Of a stretch of DNA of 7,289 bases, positions 1-6,464 are shown piece by piece (position 1 is the first letter of the stretch; each line of letters starts with the position of its first letter). The position numbers were made by a program, and so were the translations under genes. This stretch comes from Ignavibacteriota bacterium (lineage in GTDB: Bacteria > Bacteroidota > Ignavibacteria > Tepidaquicellales > Tepidaquicellaceae), in contig PMIW01000057.1 of the NCBI GenBank assembly GCA_003158365.1, positions 376 to 7,664 on the forward strand, given 5' to 3'. The notes beneath the pieces were generated by a model. That model saw only the letters and a program-made list of their open reading frames with translations. It made no database searches and was not told the origin of the DNA.

Positions 1-501
1 TCCTCCTGCATTAGGTGTATGTGAATCTGTACCAATCATCATCCCGCCCGGGAATGCATAATTTTCTAGGACAACCTGGTGGATAATACCTGCACCGGGT
101 TTCCAGAAACCCAGGCCGTATTTTTGAGATACTGAAGAGAGAAAATCATATACTTCTTTATTATCGGAATTTGCTCTGAGCAAGTCATCATTTGCCCCGG
201 TTTCTGCCTGAATCAGGTGGTCACAGTGCACCGTAGAAGGCACAGCAACTTTTGGGATTCCAGCAGAAGTAAATTGAAGAAGGGCCATCTGGGCTGTTGC
301 ATCCTGCATCGCAACCCTATCGGGATGGAAATCAACGAAATCTAAACCGCTAACGAAAGGTTTTAAAGGTGCATTAAAAAGGTGTGCATACAAAATCTTT
401 TCGGCATACGTCAAATCACGGCCAAGCATTTTTTTAGCAGTATCGACTTTATTTTTAAAAGTACTGTAAACTTTTTTCGTTAAGTTTAAATCAAAAAGCA
501 T
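1..501 (-). CDS. acn: Aconitate hydratase (mitochondrial-type), N-terminal 167 residues, runs off the left edge
   Basis: The enzyme interconverts citrate and isocitrate through cis-aconitate in the TCA cycle, in the cytoplasm, using a [4Fe-4S] cluster. Read leftward from the ATG at 501-499, the frame stays open to base 1. It follows the animal mitochondrial aconitase family closely: QDATAQMALLQF (66-77), VPSTVHCDHLIQAE (87-100), GFWKPGAGIIHQ (131-142) and IGTDSHTPNAGG (156-167). Residues matching known active-site positions of that family are present: Gln66, Asp94-His95, His141 and Asp159-Ser160-His161. The three cluster-ligand cysteines and the C-terminal swivel domain lie beyond the window, so intactness cannot be judged. 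The start is fixed by a clear AGGAGA site seven bases upstream. The gene begins 24 bases after the stop of the DUF255 gene on the same strand, so co-transcription is likely. Resemblance to the mitochondrial class, rather than the IRP/AcnA or AcnB classes, is a family judgement made from motifs. Confidence 0.96.
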   Translation of the reverse strand, partial: MLFDLNLTKKVYSTFKNKVDTAKKMLGRDLTYAEKILYAHLFNAPLKPFVSGLDFVDFHPDRVAMQDATAQMALLQFTSAGIPKVAVPSTVHCDHLIQAETGANDDLLRANSDNKEVYDFLSSVSQKYGLGFWKPGAGIIHQVVLENYAFPGGMMIGTDSHTPNAGG

Positions 502-508
502 AATAATT

Positions 509-514
509 TCTCCT
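509..514 (-). promoter_or_regulatory. Ribosome binding site of the aconitase gene
   Basis: On the minus strand the bases read AGGAGA, followed by a seven-base spacer and the ATG at 501-499. This is the only strong Shine-Dalgarno match before any start codon in the window. It lies inside the 24-base gap after the DUF255 stop codon, so it would allow independent initiation on a shared mRNA. Confidence 0.75.
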
Positions 515-525
515 ATAGAATTTAT

Positions 526-2619
526 TTATATTATTTTTTTCAAATCTGTCAAGTTATTAACCGGCAATTTGCAAGCCTGATTTTCGCAAATATAAAAATT
601 CACATTTTCATAATCTGTAATAATTTTTTTTACAAAAGGGACAAACGTTCCGGTTTGTTTATCTGCATGAATTAATATCTTAAAAGGAATAAATTTCCCG
701 TGAATATATCTTATTATTTTATTTATTTCTGAATTTTTAATTTCTCCCGTGAAAATAATTTCTTTCGGGCTGTTCCTGAAAAATAATATACCGGTCAACA
801 TTTGAGGACTTGAAAACGGCATATTATTTGTCTCATGATAAAAATATTTGATACAATTTTCAGCTATATCGTGAAATACACTGTTATCATTAATATATCC
901 GAGCCTCAGGATATTTTCAATCATGATTGCATTCCCCGAAGGTTCCGCACCGTCGTAAATATCCTTGGTTTTAAGAATTATATCTTCGGCAGAAGGTTCT
1001 GAATCAAAGAAACCCGAATTTTCTTTATCATAAAATTTACTAATAGCAGTGCCCGAAATATCGATTGCATCTTTAAGATAAGATACATTAAAAGCAGATT
1101 CATATAAATCAATCAATGCTTTTATTAAATAGGCGTAATCTTCGAGAGTAGAATGAAATTTTACATCGCCTTCCCTGTATCTGTGGTATAAAACTTTTTC
1201 TTTCTTATTCCACAGATTGTTCAGAATAAAAGTGCAGCATTTTTCCGCAGCTTTCTTATATTTTTCATCGCCTGTTATATTATAACCGTTTGTAAATGCG
1301 CTAATCATAAGGCTGTTGCAGGATGTCAGAATTTTATCGTCAAGATGAGGTTTTGGTCTTTTGTTTCTTTTTTCAAGCAGGATTTTTATACATTCGGTTA
1401 AAATATTTTCTATTTCGTCATAGGTTTTATAGAATTCTCCGGCTGTATCGAAAACATCATTGGCAAGGTAAAGTACATTTTTAAGTTTGAAGACATTATG
1501 CGGGTCAGAGATAGTATTGCCTTCATGTTTAACACCGAAGGCATAGCAGAAAATATCGGATTTTTCCTTTCCCAGAATTTTATCAACCTGATCTTTCTCC
1601 CATAAATAATAAAAACCTTCTTCTTTATATTCAGGAGAGGATTCTTCAATTGCACTTTCGGCATCTTCTGCCGAATAAAATCCGCCGTTTTCATCTGTCA
1701 GGTTTTTCAATACATAATCAAGCACATCTTTTCCGTAATCAAGAAGGTACTGTTTTTTAGTAACTGCATATGCATCAAAAAGTGCAGAAGCAATTTGTGC
1801 CTGGTCATAAAGCATCTTTTCAAAATGTGGTACTCTCCAGTACAAATCTACGGAATACCTGTGAAAACCTCCTCCAAGCCGGTCATAAATTCCTCCGTCG
1901 CACATTTTTTTCAATGTAAAGACAGCCATATCCAGTGCTTCCTGATTACCTGTAAAATAATAATATGCAAGAAGAAAATTTATAACGACAGGTCTTGGAA
2001 ACTTATTCCCGAGGCCGAATCCGCCGTTATTGAAGTCAAATATATTTTTAATTATTTCAAGCGACTTATCAAAAATACGGTCATCAATTTCCACAGATGA
2101 TGTATCTTTTTTCTTTAATCCTGAATTCAATAAATCGAATATCTTGTTACTGCTGTTTATCAAATCCTGCTTTTTATTTTTCCAAAGGTCATTTATCTGT
2201 TCTATTACATCTTCAAATCCTGCTCGTCCGAATTTTTCTTTAGGTGGAATGTAAGTTGCACCATAAAACGGTTTTAAATCGGGTGTTAAAAACATATTCA
2301 TCGGCCATCCTCCAGAGCCTGTCATTGACTGCAGAGCAGTCATATAAACCCTGTCTATATCGGGTCTTTCTTCCCTGTCAACTTTAATATTAACAAAGCA
2401 ATCGTTAAGCATTTTTGCAATTTTTTCGTTTTCGAAACTTTCTCTTTCCATTACGTGACACCAGTAACACGTTGAATAACCAACAGAAAGAAATATGGGT
2501 TTATCTTCCGACTTTGCAAGATTTAGAGTTTCATCATTCCATGCGTTCCAGTCAACCGGATTTTCCGAATGCTGTAATAAATAGGGACTCTTCTCATATT
2601 TAAGTTTATTTTTACCCAT
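526..2619 (-). CDS. DUF255 / YyaL (SPATA20-like) protein: thioredoxin-like domain plus (alpha/alpha)6-barrel
   Basis: This is a full-length member (697 residues) of the YyaL / spermatogenesis-associated protein 20 family. The biochemical role is not established. The N-terminal part (about 1-165) is a thioredoxin-like domain with the family signature: SPYLLQHSENPVDW (11-24), a CYWC redox motif at Cys51/Cys54 followed by HVMERESFE, VDREERPDID (80-89) and GGWPMNMFLTPDLKPFYGA (103-121). A glycosidase/epimerase-like helical barrel follows, with WRVPHFEKMLYDQAQ (261-275), FYSAEDAE (314-321), KPHLDDKILTS (423-433), LEDYAYLIKAL (492-502) and DGAEPSGNA (556-564). The C-terminus has the usual paired cysteines, here Cys678 and Cys683. 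I see no signal peptide, so it is probably cytoplasmic. A TTG at 2622 directly precedes the ATG at 2619; I chose the ATG. No clear ribosome site precedes it. The family usually has TSWNGL after DDKIL, but this copy reads TSCNSL (432-437). Confidence 0.93.
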   Translation of the reverse strand: MGKNKLKYEKSPYLLQHSENPVDWNAWNDETLNLAKSEDKPIFLSVGYSTCYWCHVMERESFENEKIAKMLNDCFVNIKVDREERPDIDRVYMTALQSMTGSGGWPMNMFLTPDLKPFYGATYIPPKEKFGRAGFEDVIEQINDLWKNKKQDLINSSNKIFDLLNSGLKKKDTSSVEIDDRIFDKSLEIIKNIFDFNNGGFGLGNKFPRPVVINFLLAYYYFTGNQEALDMAVFTLKKMCDGGIYDRLGGGFHRYSVDLYWRVPHFEKMLYDQAQIASALFDAYAVTKKQYLLDYGKDVLDYVLKNLTDENGGFYSAEDAESAIEESSPEYKEEGFYYLWEKDQVDKILGKEKSDIFCYAFGVKHEGNTISDPHNVFKLKNVLYLANDVFDTAGEFYKTYDEIENILTECIKILLEKRNKRPKPHLDDKILTSCNSLMISAFTNGYNITGDEKYKKAAEKCCTFILNNLWNKKEKVLYHRYREGDVKFHSTLEDYAYLIKALIDLYESAFNVSYLKDAIDISGTAISKFYDKENSGFFDSEPSAEDIILKTKDIYDGAEPSGNAIMIENILRLGYINDNSVFHDIAENCIKYFYHETNNMPFSSPQMLTGILFFRNSPKEIIFTGEIKNSEINKIIRYIHGKFIPFKILIHADKQTGTFVPFVKKIITDYENVNFYICENQACKLPVNNLTDLKKII

Positions 2620-2759
2620 CAAACAGTGTTTTTTTATATAATAACCAATATTTACAACAATTTAATCATATTTATAATTCTTAAAATTGGCAAAAAGTTT
2701 AACTTTTTTTTGTAAAAACGCTTTTTTATATTATGGATTAAATTAAATATAACTATATA
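2620..2759. promoter_or_regulatory. Divergent intergenic region with two short A/T palindromes, presumed to hold promoters for both sides
   Basis: The 140 bases between the diverging starts at 2619 and 2760 must contain or adjoin promoters for the DUF255 gene (leftward) and the 99-residue gene (rightward). Visible structure is an odd-centred palindrome at 2692-2708 (AAAAAGTT, T, AACTTTTT), continuing into eight T's, and a second symmetric block at 2714-2726 (AAAAA-CGC-TTTTT). For the rightward side, TTGGCA at 2687-2692 resembles a -35 box but has no good partner at the right spacing, and TATATT at 2727-2732 could be a -10 box. None of these is decisive. The first palindrome could also be a weak A/T hairpin or an operator. 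Confidence 0.35.
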
Positions 2760-3059
2760 ATGCCAAAAATATTATTTGAAGTAAACTACAGTATTTATCC
2801 CGGGAAAAGAGAAGGTTACCTGCAGCTTATAAGTGAATTAAAAAGTTACATCAAGGAGATGACACAGAAAGATTATTTTGTTTACGAGGATTTGAAAAAA
2901 AAGAATAATTTTTCGGAAATTATATTTTTTGAGTCAAACGAAGAATTCGATAATTTTGAAGATATGCAGGACGATAAAATAAAAGAACTCATGAGCAAGG
3001 TAATCAATAATTATGTGATGGAAAAGAAAGTAAATTATATTACAAAAGAAGAGGTATAA
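2760..3059 (+). CDS. Uncharacterised 99-residue protein, probable ABM/YgiN-like ferredoxin fold
   Basis: I do not recognise a named family. The predicted pattern is a strand (KILFEVNYSI, 3-12), an amphipathic helix (about 16-35), strands around YFVYEDLK and FSEIIFFES, then an acidic helix-rich part containing FDNFEDMQDDKIKELMSKV (63-81) and a final strand near KKVNYIT. This beta-alpha-beta-beta-alpha-beta order and the length fit the dimeric alpha/beta-barrel (ABM/YgiN-like) superfamily, whose members include monooxygenases and many proteins of unknown role. That is inferred from pattern only. There is no signal peptide, membrane segment or cysteine, so a cytoplasmic soluble protein is expected. 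The ATG has no Shine-Dalgarno site upstream. Protein-like composition, a clean start and stop, and lack of a competing frame support it as a real gene. A terminator-like hairpin follows 47 bases after the stop, so it may be monocistronic. Confidence 0.8.
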   Translation: MPKILFEVNYSIYPGKREGYLQLISELKSYIKEMTQKDYFVYEDLKKKNNFSEIIFFESNEEFDNFEDMQDDKIKELMSKVINNYVMEKKVNYITKEEV

Positions 3060-3080
3060 TTAAACCTTTAACCAATATGA

Positions 3081-3096
3081 GTGTATAAATATACAC
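3081..3096. promoter_or_regulatory. Perfect 16-base palindrome, candidate operator
   Basis: GTGTATAAATATACAC has two seven-base arms (GTGTATA / TATACAC) around a central AA. It lies 21 bases after the stop of the small gene and 42 bases before the phosphodiesterase start. The two-base centre is too small for a stable RNA loop, so a site for a dimeric DNA-binding protein is more natural than a hairpin. It also contains TATAAAT, which could serve as a -10 box for the downstream gene, though no good -35 box is seen. The function is inferred from symmetry and position only. Confidence 0.35.
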
Positions 3097-3106
3097 GTTT
3101 AATTTT

Positions 3107-3137
3107 AAAAGTAGCTTTTTAAGGCTACTTTTTTATT
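3107..3137 (+). terminator. Terminator-like hairpin directly upstream of the phosphodiesterase start
   Basis: Nine-base arms AAAAGTAGC (3107-3115) and GCTACTTTT (3124-3132) pair perfectly around an eight-base loop, and the T-run (3129-3134) continues almost to the next ATG at 3139. The form is that of a Rho-independent terminator for the 99-residue gene, although the stem has only three G-C pairs. Because it occupies the whole ribosome-binding region of the next gene, it could instead act as an attenuator or a translation-masking hairpin for that gene. Confidence 0.7.
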
Positions 3138-3138
3138 T

Positions 3139-5400
3139 ATGAAAATATCTTTCAAAAATATCAAAAATAAAATCCGCGCAACCAATAAAGAGGCCAGCTT
3201 CAATGACAATTTACTTATAAAAATATTCATAGGACTTATTACACTTATTGTAATAAGCCTGTTCCTCCCAAATTACAAAAGTATTGATTCTGATATTGAA
3301 ATCGGAACTGTATGGTCCAGCGAGGACCTGATTGCTCCGTTCTCTTTTCCCATTTACCGCGACGAGAATGAATATGAGAGTGAAAAAAAAGAAGTTGCGA
3401 AAAATGTTCCCCCTGTATTCGTCGAAGTTGAAAAAAATCTGCAGGAACTTAAGGACAGTCTTAATGCGTTTTTCATTTCCCTTGATAATTTATTTCACAA
3501 AGCCGGTAACGAAAGAACAGGACAAGATGGCATCAATTCCGATAAATTTCTGCAGGAAAAAACTAACACCGGTCTTGAACTAACACAGGATAACTGGTCG
3601 AAATTATTCAAGTATTATAAAAGCGAATATAAAAATTCCGGTAACGTTTCATATCCGAATTTTAAAAATATTATTAAACAAAATATACTAGATTTATCAA
3701 ATGATAACATTATTAATATAAATAAGTCGAAGTTAAATGTAAAAGAAATAACAATTAAGTATAATAAAGAAAAATTACTTGGGGTTGAAAATCCTGATAA
3801 GGTTTCTGATAAATCCCATGTATTAACCGATATAAAGGAAAAATTCAGCCAGATTCTAAAAGACCCCGAATTAACGGAAATAGCATACCAGATAGCGAAC
3901 AATTTCATAAAAGAGGATTTGATTTTCAGCAAAGAACTGACTGATTTGGAAATTCAAAACAGGGTTGAGCAGATTCCGAAGACAATAGGAATTGTCAGGG
4001 AAAATGAAAGAATCGTAAGCAAGCACGACCCGATTAATAATTTCACTAAACTGAAGCTTGACTCTTTTAAAAAAGTAAGGCTGGAGAACATAGGAGTGCA
4101 GGATTATTTCAAACAGATAGTCGGAAAAGTGATGACTATTTTCATTTTACTTTTGATACTGATTCTTTTCCTTTATTATACAAGACCTGACATTTTTAAG
4201 GATAATTTAAGACTCGCGCTGCTTTCATCGCTCATGATTCTCGTCAGTTTTGTTTCATTTCTCAGTTTAAAATTAACGATAAATGCGCCTGTGGAGTTAC
4301 TTATATTTGTATCCGTAGCTTCAATATTACTTACAATAATTTTTGATTCAAGGCTTGCGTTTTTTGCTATCGTAATTATTTGCATGTTAATTGCCGCAAT
4401 CAGGGGCGGGGATTTCACTGCGGTATTTGTTTCTTTCAGCGGTTCTGTGCTTGCAATTTTCAGTGTAAGAGATATCAAGAACCGTTCTCAGATATTCCGC
4501 TCTTTTTATTTTATACTTGCGGGTTACACATTAGCCATTCTTGCAATAGGGTTTGACAGGTTTGAAAGCATACAAAAAATATTTACTAATTTATTGTACG
4601 GCGGAATAAATGCAATAATGTCACCTATAATTGCATACGGTTTACTTATTTTCTATGAAAAAGTGTTCAGGATAACTACGGATTTAACTTTGCTCGAACT
4701 GGCGGATTTTAACCAGCCTTTATTAAAGGAACTATCGACAAAAGCACCCGGCACTTTTCATCACAGCATAGTTATGGGAAATCTTGCCGAAGAAGCCGCT
4801 ACCGCCATCAAGGCAAACAGGATACTTGCAAGGGTCGGCTGTTATTATCACGATATAGGTAAAACCATACAGCCTTCGTTTTTTGTGGAGAACCAGATTG
4901 AGAAATACAACAGGCATGAAACTTTGAATCCGAATTTAAGCGCAAAAATTATTATATCCCACGTTAAAGAAGGAATGGAACTTGCAAGAAAATACAAGCT
5001 GCCTCAGGAAATAATAGACTTTATTCCCATGCACCACGGAACGACTCTAGTAAAATATTTTTACAGCAAGGCAAAGAATCAGATAAATGAAGATAAAGAG
5101 GACTTTTCGGAATATATATTCAGGTATCCCGGACCCAAACCACAGACAAAGGAAACCGGAATAGCGATGCTGGCGGATACGGTCGAGGCATCGACAAAAG
5201 CTATAGAAGACCCGTCACCGAAAAAACTTGAGGAAAAAATCGATGATGTTATAAAGAAAAGATTTATGGAAGGGGAGCTTGATGAGTGTGATCTGACATT
5301 GAAAGAGCTGACGCAGATTAAAAAAAGTTTTTTAAAAATCCTTATTGGAATTCATCATCAGCGCATCAAATATCCCGAAGAAACCAAAGTCCTGGATTAA
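3139..5400 (+). CDS. pgpH: PgpH-type 7TM-HD cyclic-di-AMP phosphodiesterase
   Basis: The protein (753 residues) has the full PgpH layout: a short cytoplasmic N-terminus, one membrane segment (about 26-43), a large extracytoplasmic 7TMR-HDED-type domain (about 45-325), seven membrane segments (about 331-347, 357-377, 384-402, 406-421, 426-443, 455-472 and 484-507) and a cytoplasmic HD domain (about 520-745). Metal-binding and catalytic residues are all visible: His542 in PGTFHHS, His571-Asp572 in HDIGK, His608, His632-His633 in MHHG and Asp680 in MLAD. In characterised PgpH proteins this domain hydrolyses c-di-AMP to pApA, and the outer domain is thought to sense signals. The activity here is inferred from family. 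No other in-frame ATG exists before the middle of the protein, so the start at 3139 stands despite having a hairpin in place of a ribosome site. The stop overlaps the start of the recombinase gene by one base. The extracytoplasmic region has an Asn/Lys-rich, low-complexity middle (about 120-230). Confidence 0.93.
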   Translation: MKISFKNIKNKIRATNKEASFNDNLLIKIFIGLITLIVISLFLPNYKSIDSDIEIGTVWSSEDLIAPFSFPIYRDENEYESEKKEVAKNVPPVFVEVEKNLQELKDSLNAFFISLDNLFHKAGNERTGQDGINSDKFLQEKTNTGLELTQDNWSKLFKYYKSEYKNSGNVSYPNFKNIIKQNILDLSNDNIININKSKLNVKEITIKYNKEKLLGVENPDKVSDKSHVLTDIKEKFSQILKDPELTEIAYQIANNFIKEDLIFSKELTDLEIQNRVEQIPKTIGIVRENERIVSKHDPINNFTKLKLDSFKKVRLENIGVQDYFKQIVGKVMTIFILLLILILFLYYTRPDIFKDNLRLALLSSLMILVSFVSFLSLKLTINAPVELLIFVSVASILLTIIFDSRLAFFAIVIICMLIAAIRGGDFTAVFVSFSGSVLAIFSVRDIKNRSQIFRSFYFILAGYTLAILAIGFDRFESIQKIFTNLLYGGINAIMSPIIAYGLLIFYEKVFRITTDLTLLELADFNQPLLKELSTKAPGTFHHSIVMGNLAEEAATAIKANRILARVGCYYHDIGKTIQPSFFVENQIEKYNRHETLNPNLSAKIIISHVKEGMELARKYKLPQEIIDFIPMHHGTTLVKYFYSKAKNQINEDKEDFSEYIFRYPGPKPQTKETGIAMLADTVEASTKAIEDPSPKKLEEKIDDVIKKRFMEGELDECDLTLKELTQIKKSFLKILIGIHHQRIKYPEETKVLD

Positions 5401-6317
5401 TGAGTGATTTAGAAAACAATATTAAATTATTCGTTAATTATTTAAAATTAGAAAAATCACTTTCCGATAATACAATTAATTCGTATGTATTCGATTTAAA
5501 ACTCTTTTCATTATACCTGGACGAAAATTCCAAAATAAATTCATCGAAAGAAATATCCGAAAAAACATTAATTGATTTCATCTCTTATCTTGAAAACCAT
5601 CTGAATAAAAGAGAAAAAAATTATTCGGAAAAATCGATTTACAGGATGATTTCCGTTTTGAAATCTTATTTCAAGTACCTGGTAATAGAGGATATAATTG
5701 CGGATAACCCGGCTGAAAACCTTGATACACCTAAGATTTCAAGACTATTGCCTTCCGTACTTACAATTGATGAGGTAAATAAAATGCTGGATGCGGTAGA
5801 CATTAATAAAAAGCCGGGATTAAGGGACAGGGCAATACTTGAGACTATGTATGCATCAGGGTTGAGGGTGAGTGAAGTTATCAGTCTGGAAATTAATAAT
5901 ATATTTTTTGATGACGGTTTCCTGAGAATTTTCGGAAAAGGTTCAAAAGAAAGGATAGTTCCGATAGGGAAGTCTGCACTTAATTTTATCGAAAAATATT
6001 ACAACTCTGAAAGACTATTGACAAAAAATAAATATTCCCTGAATTTTATTTTTTTGAATTTCAGAGGCAGGAAAATGACAAGGATGTCTGTATGGAACAT
6101 CGTAAAAAAATACAGTTCATTAGCAGGAATAAAAAAAGAAATTCACCCGCATACTTTAAGACACACATTTGCAACTCATCTTTTAGAGGGGGGAGCCGAC
6201 ATAAGAATAATTCAGGAGATGCTGGGGCATTCGGATATATCGACCACTCAAATTTATACTCATATTGACAAGGAATATCTTATTGAAGTGCATAAATCTT
6301 TTCACCCGAGAGCATAA
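5400..6317 (+). CDS. xerD: XerC/XerD-type site-specific tyrosine recombinase
   Basis: At 305 residues this is the usual Xer length. The N-terminal SAM-like core-binding domain spans about 1-100 (VNYLKLEKSLSDNTINSYVF), and the catalytic domain about 115-300. All six catalytic residues are present at standard spacing: Arg156 (ASGLRVSE), Lys180 (FGKGSKER), His251 and Arg254 (HPHTLRHTFATHLLEGG), His277 (LGHSDISTTQ) and the nucleophile Tyr286 (IYTH). Known Xer enzymes work in pairs at the chromosomal dif site to resolve dimers. Spacing of the catalytic residues matches E. coli XerD residue for residue, but the XerC and XerD labels cannot be separated reliably by eye, so the symbol is provisional. 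The ATG overlaps the last base of the phosphodiesterase stop (TAATG) with no Shine-Dalgarno site, which suggests translational coupling. Nothing nearby marks it as a phage or integron integrase: there are no att-like repeats or cassettes. Confidence 0.93.
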   Translation: MSDLENNIKLFVNYLKLEKSLSDNTINSYVFDLKLFSLYLDENSKINSSKEISEKTLIDFISYLENHLNKREKNYSEKSIYRMISVLKSYFKYLVIEDIIADNPAENLDTPKISRLLPSVLTIDEVNKMLDAVDINKKPGLRDRAILETMYASGLRVSEVISLEINNIFFDDGFLRIFGKGSKERIVPIGKSALNFIEKYYNSERLLTKNKYSLNFIFLNFRGRKMTRMSVWNIVKKYSSLAGIKKEIHPHTLRHTFATHLLEGGADIRIIQEMLGHSDISTTQIYTHIDKEYLIEVHKSFHPRA

Positions 6318-6464
6318 TATTACTTTGATTTTTACATAGATTCAGTATATTTTGTAAAATGTAAATGCAGGATTTTTTTATTACCTGAAGTCAGTTTTAC
6401 ATTTTTAAAAGTATAATGAAATTATTAATATATTGTTTTGACTTAATCATAAATTTACGTATGC
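6318..6464. promoter_or_regulatory. AT-rich intergenic gap with long-range inverted repeat and possible -10 box
   Basis: An exact ten-base inverted repeat, AAAATGTAAA (6356-6365) and TTTACATTTT (6396-6405), encloses a 30-base loop with a smaller CAGG/CCTG pairing (6368-6371 with 6384-6387). A further copy of TTTTTACAT at 6329-6337 could pair with the same left arm, so two alternative folds are possible. TATAAT at 6412-6417, 47 bases before the MBOAT start, is a consensus-like -10 box, but no good -35 box lies 16-18 bases upstream. TTGACT at 6438-6443 has no partner before the start codon. No clear Rho-independent terminator for the recombinase gene is seen. Confidence 0.3.

Noticed and set aside
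1410..2603. Several open frames of about 60-100 codons on both strands inside the DUF255 gene
   Set aside because: They overlap a long, well-conserved coding frame, have no recognisable protein features, and are expected by chance in AT-rich coding sequence.
2620..2622. TTG start one codon upstream of the DUF255 ATG
   Set aside because: An ATG follows immediately, neither has a ribosome site, and ATG is much the more frequent start codon. The difference is one residue.
3332..4917. Open frames of 61-105 codons overlapping the phosphodiesterase gene on both strands
   Set aside because: They lie wholly inside a clear PgpH-type gene and show no domain-like composition. The hydrophobic antisense ones mirror the membrane segments.
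5400..6317. Possibility that the tyrosine recombinase marks a phage, integron or genomic island
   Set aside because: The length and motifs are those of chromosomal Xer enzymes, it is joined to a housekeeping gene, and no att repeats, cassettes, phage genes or tRNA lie nearby.
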